Of a DNA stretch of 45,532 nt, positions 43,285 to 45,532 are shown one piece after another. Both the position numbers and the translations under genes were made by a program. The stretch spans positions 1 to 45,532 of the forward strand of contig JAQXIP010000095.1 of the NCBI GenBank assembly GCA_029007845.1, given 5' to 3'. Numbering within the stretch: position 1 is the stretch's first letter; the number at the start of each line of letters is the position of its first letter. This DNA is from Clostridiales bacterium. Its GTDB lineage: Bacteria; Bacillota; Clostridia; Lachnospirales; Lachnospiraceae. A model generated the notes under the pieces. It was not told the DNA's origin. It searched no databases and saw nothing but the letters and a program-made list of their open reading frames with translations.

Positions 43285-44005
43285 TAACCAGAACTCATTA
43301 ATCGTATTAGAGAATATATACAAGATCTATCAGATGGGGGATGAGCAGGTACGGGCAAATGACGGAATTAACCTTTGTATCCAGAAAGGAGAATTTGTGG
43401 CAATCGTGGGAAAATCCGGAAGTGGAAAATCCACTGCCATGAATATAATCGGAGCACTCGATGTGCCTACCTCGGGCCGGTATCTGTTGAATGGCATTGA
43501 TGTGAGCCACATGAAAGATGATGAGCTTGCAGAAATCCGCAATAAAATGATTGGGTTTATTTTCCAGCAGTATCATCTCCTTCCCCGCCTGAATGTTCTG
43601 GAAAACGTAGAACTGCCGCTTTTGTATGCAGGTGTCCGTCCCGCACTTCGAAGGGAGAGGGCGATGGAAGCACTTAATCAAGTCGGAATCCAGGATAAAT
43701 GGAAAAACCATCCAAAACAGTTATCCGGCGGCCAGCAGCAGCGTGTGTCCATTGCCAGGGCATTAGTTGGAAACCCTTCCCTGATCCTTGCAGATGAACC
43801 AACGGGTGCCCTGGATTCCAGGACGTCCCGAGAAGTGCTGGAATTCTTGAAAAAGATTCATAAAGAAGGGAATACCATTGTCCTTATTACCCATGATAAT
43901 ACCATTGCCATGGAAGCACAGCGGGTGGTGCGCTTAAAGGATGGAAAAATTATTTTTGATGGTCCAACAGAAGAATACCGGAAAGAGCAGGTGAATATGG
44001 AATGA
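43265..44005 (+). CDS. MacB/LolD-type ABC transporter ATPase
   Basis: A 246-aa ATP-binding subunit. Walker A is GKSGSGKST (residues about 48-56), Q-loop [13 protein letters not shown], signature LSGGQQQR, Walker [12 protein letters not shown], and the switch His in VLITHD. All motifs are intact. It powers a MacB-type mechanotransmission system with the permease that follows. The frame is open from 43220; the ATG at 43265 (MEQTQNN) has GGCAGGTG about 6 bases upstream and is preferred, which overlaps the adaptor gene by 20 bases. The stop overlaps the permease start (ATGA). Confidence 0.95.
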   Translation: MEQTQNNNQNSLIVLENIYKIYQMGDEQVRANDGINLCIQKGEFVAIVGKSGSGKSTAMNIIGALDVPTSGRYLLNGIDVSHMKDDELAEIRNKMIGFIFQQYHLLPRLNVLENVELPLLYAGVRPALRRERAMEALNQVGIQDKWKNHPKQLSGGQQQRVSIARALVGNPSLILADEPTGALDSRTSREVLEFLKKIHKEGNTIVLITHDNTIAMEAQRVVRLKDGKIIFDGPTEEYRKEQVNME

Positions 44006-45174
44006 AGCTGTTACAATCATTTCAACTGGCCATCAAAAGCATCTGTTCGAACCGGATGCGTTCGATTCTGACGATGCTTGGCATGATAATCGGCGTTGGC
44101 TCCGTGATTATCATTATGGGGCTTATGAACGCAGTAAAATCCAACATTGCCTCTGAATTCTCTGATTTTGGAACCGATACCCTTACCGTGTCCGTGATGG
44201 AACATGGGAACCGGCGGGTAAAGGATGAGGATATGTACCAGCTTGCCAAAGAAGAAGGGGAGCTGTTAAAAGGAGTATCCCCAAGTGCGGATCAATATCT
44301 GACCATTTCATATAAAGACAAGAAGCTTACGGATGAGACGATACATGGAGTCGCAGAAAACTTTCTGGAACTAAATGGGGCGGAAGTGAAGGATGGGCGC
44401 TTTTTTTGCTATGCAGATATAATGCTGCGTCAGTCTAACTGTGTGATCGGGACTTATGTGGCAGAGGAATTATTCGGAGAGGAATGCCCGATTGGCAAGG
44501 TTCTTAAAATAAACGGAGAAGATTTTACCGTAATCGGCATCCGTAAGGAGACCGCAGGAAGCCAGAAATACCTGGCGGATGATGCTGTTTTCCTGCCATA
44601 TACCAAGCTATCCCGGATGGGAAATGGTGTTGCGTTAAGCTATGTATTTGCCGTAAACAGACCAGAGGACATCGATACTGCCCAGGCTATGCTGGAAAAA
44701 AGGCTGGACGAGATGCTTGGCGGGCCGGATTATTATTATATCAATAATATGGCATCCATGTTAAAAATGATGGATACCATTATGAATATGCTTACCGCGG
44801 CAATCGCAGGAATTGCGGCAATTTCCCTTCTCGTTGCAGGAATTGGAATTATGAACATTATGCTTGTTTCGGTCACAGAACGCACCAGGGAGATCGGGAT
44901 CCGAAAATCCCTTGGAGCCAGAAAAAAAGATATCCAGGGACAGTTTCTGATGGAATCCGGTGTGGTAAGTGGATTAGGCGGGATTCTTGGAATTCTGTTT
45001 GGAGTTGTGGTAGTGTATCTGATCCGGGCAGCTGCCCACATCGATGCCCGTCCAACCGCAGGAGCAATCCTGATTTCCTTTTCCGTCTCAGTAGGAGTTG
45101 GAGTTTTGTTTGGTTTCATGCCCGCAAGAAAAGCAGCAAATCTTCATCCGATTGATGCACTTCGAAGCGAATAA
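44002..45174 (+). CDS. MacB/FtsX-type ABC transporter permease
   Basis: A 390-aa permease with the MacB layout: an N-terminal helix (about 18-42, RSILTMLGMIIGVGSVIIIM), an extracytoplasmic core domain (about 45-245) and three C-terminal helices in the FtsX domain (about 260-385), with GIMNIMLVSVTERTREIGIRKSLGA, the conserved coupling segment contacting the ATPase. Together with the adaptor and ATPase it forms a peptide or drug efflux system, or a stress-response exporter; the substrate cannot be inferred. Start is ATG 44002 inside the ATPase stop. Last gene of the holA unit; tRNA-Ser follows after 42 bases. Confidence 0.94.
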   Translation: MKLLQSFQLAIKSICSNRMRSILTMLGMIIGVGSVIIIMGLMNAVKSNIASEFSDFGTDTLTVSVMEHGNRRVKDEDMYQLAKEEGELLKGVSPSADQYLTISYKDKKLTDETIHGVAENFLELNGAEVKDGRFFCYADIMLRQSNCVIGTYVAEELFGEECPIGKVLKINGEDFTVIGIRKETAGSQKYLADDAVFLPYTKLSRMGNGVALSYVFAVNRPEDIDTAQAMLEKRLDEMLGGPDYYYINNMASMLKMMDTIMNMLTAAIAGIAAISLLVAGIGIMNIMLVSVTERTREIGIRKSLGARKKDIQGQFLMESGVVSGLGGILGILFGVVVVYLIRAAAHIDARPTAGAILISFSVSVGVGVLFGFMPARKAANLHPIDALRSE

Positions 45175-45177
45175 AGG

Positions 45178-45205
45178 TTGATTTTCCTGAAAAATGTGGT
45201 AAAAT
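45178..45205 (+). promoter_or_regulatory. Candidate promoter of tRNA-Ser
   Basis: TTGATT (45178-45183), a 16-base spacer, TAAAAT (45200-45205), ending 11 bases before the mature tRNA 5' end. Confidence 0.55.
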
Positions 45206-45216
45206 AATATCGTTGC

Positions 45217-45302
45217 GGAGAGTTACTCAAGAGGCCGAAGAGGGAGCACTCGAAATGCTTTAGGGCGTAACAGCCGCGAGGGTTCAAATCCCTCACTCTC
45301 CG
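45217..45302 (+). tRNA. tRNA-Ser (anticodon CGA)
   Basis: The acceptor stem GGAGAGT (45217-45223) pairs with ACTCTCC (45295-45301), discriminator G at 45302. The anticodon loop CTCGAAA (45249-45255) gives anticodon CGA at 45251-45253, reading UCG. A long variable arm (TAGGGCGTAACAGCCGCG region) marks it as class II, and GGTTCAAATCC is the T arm. The sequence GTCA follows, so CCA is not encoded. Confidence 0.95.
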
Positions 45303-45325
45303 TCAAAGTGATGATAATACGATCG

Positions 45326-45359
45326 AGGCTTTCAGGATCTATCCTGAGAGTCTTTTTTT
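45326..45359 (+). terminator. Terminator of the tRNA-Ser gene
   Basis: GGCTTTCAGGA pairs with TCCTGAGAGTC (two G-U pairs, loop of 4), followed by seven T. A typical intrinsic terminator about 25 bases after the tRNA. Confidence 0.85.
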
Positions 45360-45376
45360 GAAAATTTATATAAAAT

Positions 45377-45531
45377 ATGATGCCAGGGTCAAAAGGTCAT
45401 ACGTTTCATGCTTGCATGAAAAAGTATGACATTGTGACCCGTAAAACATGAGAAAGTAGCCCGAACAGGGCGGATTTCGAATGTTTTAGAATTGCGAGAG
45501 CACGAAGTGCGTAGCAATTCGTAGGCATCAT
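45377..45531. repeat. Structured element with 8-bp terminal inverted repeats (MITE-like or ncRNA)
   Basis: The ends ATGATGCC (45377-45384) and GGCATCAT (45524-45531) are perfect inverted repeats. Three hairpins fill the interior. The first (45386-45440) pairs GGGTCA/TGACCC, GTCATAC/GTATGAC and TTTCATGC/GCATGAAA. The second pairs AAAACAT (45443-45449) with ATGTTTT (45481-45487), enclosing GCCC/GGGC. The third (45489-45520) pairs GAATTGC/GCAATTC, enclosing GCAC/GTGC. There is no ORF. The cloverleaf-like fold could be a small non-autonomous mobile element or a structured RNA. The window ends one base after it, so a target-site duplication cannot be checked. Confidence 0.6.
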
Positions 45532-45532
45532 G

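Noticed and set aside
1..45532. CRISPR array, prophage or complete insertion sequence
   Set aside because: No regularly spaced direct repeats, cas genes, integrase, transposase or phage structural genes were seen.

Overview
The window looks like a chromosomal segment of a gut-type Lachnospiraceae bacterium (Bacillota, Clostridia). This is inferred from gene content and style, not from a database search: moderate GC, strong GGAGG ribosome binding sites, an argG/argCJB cluster, comEA and comEC around a two-component system and a GerMN lipoprotein, holA followed by an SLH-domain surface protein, and a MacA/MacB-type ABC system. Nearly all genes are on the plus strand; argG is the exception.

Region 1 (about 1-25.6 kb) is the unusual part. 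Seven long, mostly helical, cytoplasmic-looking proteins (404-798 aa) and one papain-like cysteine protease (758 aa) lie in tandem between 2.2 and 20 kb. They share an 'MP' N-terminus, a central motif resembling GRxYYxxAQN, a C-terminal module resembling DGKxxxHxxSxEYxxM...YxxAK...STQxxxRxAxAxxL, and Pro/Gln/Lys-rich tails. They are flanked by or interleaved with two lipoproteins, two membrane-bound SpoIIE/PP2C phosphatases, an RsbW/SpoIIAB-like ATPase, an EamA transporter fused to an extra membrane domain, a DUF3574-like protein and a Big_2 surface protein. A conserved promoter-like element (TTTGTCA-N9-TGYTATKMT) stands before four paralogue transcription units and before the Big_2 gene, so these probably form one regulon. 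The unit from 12.6 to 24.5 kb would co-express three paralogues with the phosphatase and the kinase-like ATPase. I know of no described system with this composition.

Region 2 (25.7-32.1 kb) holds an AT-rich orphan membrane ORF, an Hsp20 chaperone with a good vegetative promoter, arginine biosynthesis (argG divergent from argC-argJ-argB, with candidate ARG boxes over both -35 elements), and a small DMT-type membrane protein.

Region 3 (32.2-38.4 kb) is a probable operon: a ComEA-like lipoprotein, an OmpR-type regulator, its histidine kinase, a GerMN lipoprotein and ComEC.

Region 4 (38.6-45.2 kb) is a second probable operon: holA, an SLH protein, an adaptor with an apparent internal duplication, an ABC ATPase and an FtsX/MacB-type permease. 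The window ends with tRNA-Ser(CGA), its terminator, and a 155-bp highly structured element with 8-bp terminal inverted repeats.
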